A stretch of DNA of 64,000 nt. It comes from Dokdonella immobilis. GTDB lineage: Bacteria; Pseudomonadota; Gammaproteobacteria; Xanthomonadales; Rhodanobacteraceae. The first letter of the stretch is position 1. Every line of letters starts with the position of its first letter. Location: assembly GCF_900115085.1 (NCBI RefSeq), contig NZ_FOVF01000012.1:38602-102601 (forward strand), given 5' to 3'. The notes beneath the pieces were generated by a model. That model was not told the DNA's origin and made no database searches. It worked only from the letters and a program-made list of their open reading frames with translations. The translations under genes and the position numbers were made by a program. Positions 62,862 to 64,000 of the stretch are shown here, piece by piece.

Positions 62862-63254
62862 GTGGGGCTTGCCGGAAATATGCCGACAAGTATCCCGCCG
62901 ATCCGAGTTCCTTTCGACTCCCACGTCCTTCATCGCCCGAAGCAGTGCGATTCATGCAGCCGCCGATTCGGTCTTGACCGAGCGGGGCGATCCGAATGAA
63001 GGCGCATTTTCGGGATCTGCCGCATTGGGCAATCATCTAGGCCATGGGATGGGAAACCGCGCGTAGTGCATCATCTTCTGGGCGTCAACTTGCCAGAAGA
63101 AAAACCCCAGGATTAGGCTGATGGATTAGACCGCTCGGTCAGCAAATGTCGCTGATTTGCATGAGGAAATTCTCCGGGCATTTGCGCAGTTTGCCGTGAT
63201 AGGCTTATGGAATAGATCCCATTGTGGGATCGAATTGGCGTTAGGGGCTAGGCC
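62862..63254. other. upstream of trmL and of the AT-rich tail gene
   Basis: 393 bases without a recognised gene. From about 63050 the sequence becomes clearly richer in A and T than the rest of the window. A palindrome GATCCCA-TTG-TGGGATC lies at 63215-63231 within an imperfect hairpin (about 63201-63248) that ends in GTTAGGGGC, the 5' boundary of the putative cassette. Confidence 0.5.
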
Positions 63255-63683
63255 ATGTGGGCAAACTTTAGCAGCATGCCAAGACTTCTAAAGTTCCTCA
63301 CTGCGCATGCGGCATGTTGCTTCGTATTCTTAGTCATATCAGTCATTCCAATTGACTCATACGCTATACAAGGTCGGCACGTCACTTACACTGAGTGGTG
63401 GAGCAGCGGCGCGGGCGTACTCGCTTCCTTGCTAGGCATCGTTGGCCCATTCGCCGCATGGACGCTGGTTTCAAGACAGCCATATGCTCGCGCTGTGTAT
63501 TTGGTTTTTCTGGGCCTCGCGTTCGTAGCACCATGTCCGTATGTCGGCATGCTAGCGTATGTTCTTCCCAGCTTGCTGGTTGTTGGCATCGGCGCGTTCT
63601 ACATGTACAAGTGGCAGAGCGTGCAGGTCTACTTCGCCCCTAACCAGTCCTCAAGAGACTTCCCGTCAACTCCGGGTGAGTGA
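63255..63683 (+). CDS. hypothetical four-helix membrane protein
   Basis: 142 residues with four likely membrane helices: about 10-33 (LLKFLTAHAACCFVFLVISV), 48-72 (SSGAGVLASLLGIVGPFAAW), 78-100 (ARAVYLVFLGLAFVAPCPYV) and 103-122 (AYVLPSLLVVGIGAFYMYKW), plus a short polar tail. No family recognised. Codon use is visibly less G/C-biased at third positions than upstream genes, suggesting transfer. The last 16 codons overlap the attC-like site. The start lies six bases after a GTTAGGGGC core site, the usual tight cassette geometry. No Shine-Dalgarno is evident. Confidence 0.6.
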   Translation: MWANFSSMPRLLKFLTAHAACCFVFLVISVIPIDSYAIQGRHVTYTEWWSSGAGVLASLLGIVGPFAAWTLVSRQPYARAVYLVFLGLAFVAPCPYVGMLAYVLPSLLVVGIGAFYMYKWQSVQVYFAPNQSSRDFPSTPGE

Positions 63684-63717
63684 GGCTGTGGCCCTGAGCT
63701 CTTAGGCGTTTGCTGGT
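63636..63717 (+). other. attC-like site
   Basis: 82 bases with attC layout: R'' (GCC)CCTAAC at 63636-63644, 4-nt spacer, L'' CCTCAAGAG (63649-63657), variable part, L' CTCTTAGG (63698-63705), 5-nt spacer, R' GCTGGTC (63711-63717). L'' and L' pair apart from a single extra C, the typical extrahelical base. R' is degenerate against GTTRRRY. The 5' half resembles the Vibrio VCR pattern. Judged by eye only. Confidence 0.45.
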
Positions 63718-64000
63718 CATCGAGTTGTTCCTTTGGTCCGTGCTGATTTGTCAGTGCGATGCGGAGACCAAACGATGTCAGACTGCATTTCCTCAAACGG
63801 TCTTGTTGAGTCGCGGATGCCGACTCGGACCAGGGTATAAACCGCACCCGGAGACCTCGTTCGTCCATCGGTGTCGTCGGTGTTCGAGGATCAGTCGAAG
63901 CACGCTGTGACGGCCGGAAAGTTAGTCAGGTTTTCTCCAGGTCGGTCTGACCCGTTGTCACCCGTGTCGCGCTGACGGTGAAGGGAATCGAATAACTTAT
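63718..64000. other. AT-richer tail, nothing recognised
   Basis: 283 bases to the window end with no convincing gene, repeat or RNA. Short frames exist on both strands but lack family features and ribosome sites. Confidence 0.5.

Larger units (their letters stand above)
63240..63717 (+). mobile_element. putative relic integron gene cassette
   Basis: GTTAGGGGC at 63240-63248 is followed six bases later by an ATG. GCCCCTAAC, its exact complement, lies at 63636-63644 at the end of the gene and opens an attC-like fold. In circular form the two would join as matching 1R and 1L core sites, which is how integron cassettes are built. It holds one compact ORF with lower GC than neighbours. No integrase gene or other cassette is in the window. 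Confidence 0.5.

Noticed and set aside
63629..63910. Short open frames on both strands at the window end
   Set aside because: No ribosome sites, no recognisable family, and they overlap the attC-like fold or each other.

Overview
The window is 64 kb of GC-rich, gene-dense bacterial chromosome. Gene content and order (nrdAB, icd-aceK, hemDXY, rhodanese-secB-gpsA-trmL, srkA, the two-domain QueF) point to a gammaproteobacterium. Xanthomonas-type REP palindromes, heptamer arrays of the GGGATTC type, a cobalamin riboswitch in front of class Ia ribonucleotide reductase, and a C-terminal D-x-IF-x-DG-[FY] signature suggest Lysobacterales (Xanthomonadales), perhaps near Rhodanobacteraceae. The lineage is inference, because there is no rRNA gene here. 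I found no rRNA, tRNA, CRISPR array, prophage or intact transposase.

Layout. 0-6 kb: EcsC-like protein, then a B12 riboswitch controlling nrdA and probably nrdB, and a sirtuin. 6-16.3 kb: MFS transporter, then a signalling block with a c-di-GMP phosphodiesterase (EAL) facing a giant propeller-diguanylate cyclase (GGDEF), with a 164-bp hairpin repeat between their stop codons. The cyclase is divergent from a secreted di-heme propeller protein. 16.3-28 kb: NUDIX hydrolase, tandem NTF2-like protein, amino-acid permease divergent from a CaCA-type antiporter, aldo/keto reductase and a complete tripartite RND efflux operon. 28-36 kb: queF, LysM protein, lipoprotein, icd-aceK (separated by inverted heptamer arrays), DUF1328 microprotein, a lipoprotein with a methyltransferase fold, rluE and a cytosolic methyltransferase. 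36-40 kb: VOC protein, SulP transporter, a secreted hypothetical and a thioesterase, with two copies of a 286/287-bp multi-hairpin repeat. 40-47.5 kb: hemD-hemX-hemY, DUF2845, hotdog thioesterase-srkA, acyltransferase-YheT hydrolase. 47.5-53.2 kb: AAA ATPase divergent from a TPR-sulfotransferase-like protein and a PEBP protein, flanked by REP clusters. 53.2-62 kb: hrpB, a MotA/ExbB-OmpA motor-like pair, a serine hydrolase, and rhodanese-secB-gpsA. 62.4-64 kb: trmL, then a visibly AT-richer tail holding what looks like one relic integron gene cassette.

Most genes are housekeeping. The more unusual material lies between genes: a 286/287-bp repeat whose arms co-vary between two copies, repeat termini that supply or abut stop codons of three genes, inverted heptamer arrays inside icd-aceK, a REP-rich tandem array, inverted 77-nt repeats flanking a 4-kb gene block, and an attC-like cassette with complementary 1L/1R core sites. 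Among proteins, the motor-like pair without flagellar context, the exported methyltransferase-fold lipoprotein and the tagged di-heme protein merit follow-up.
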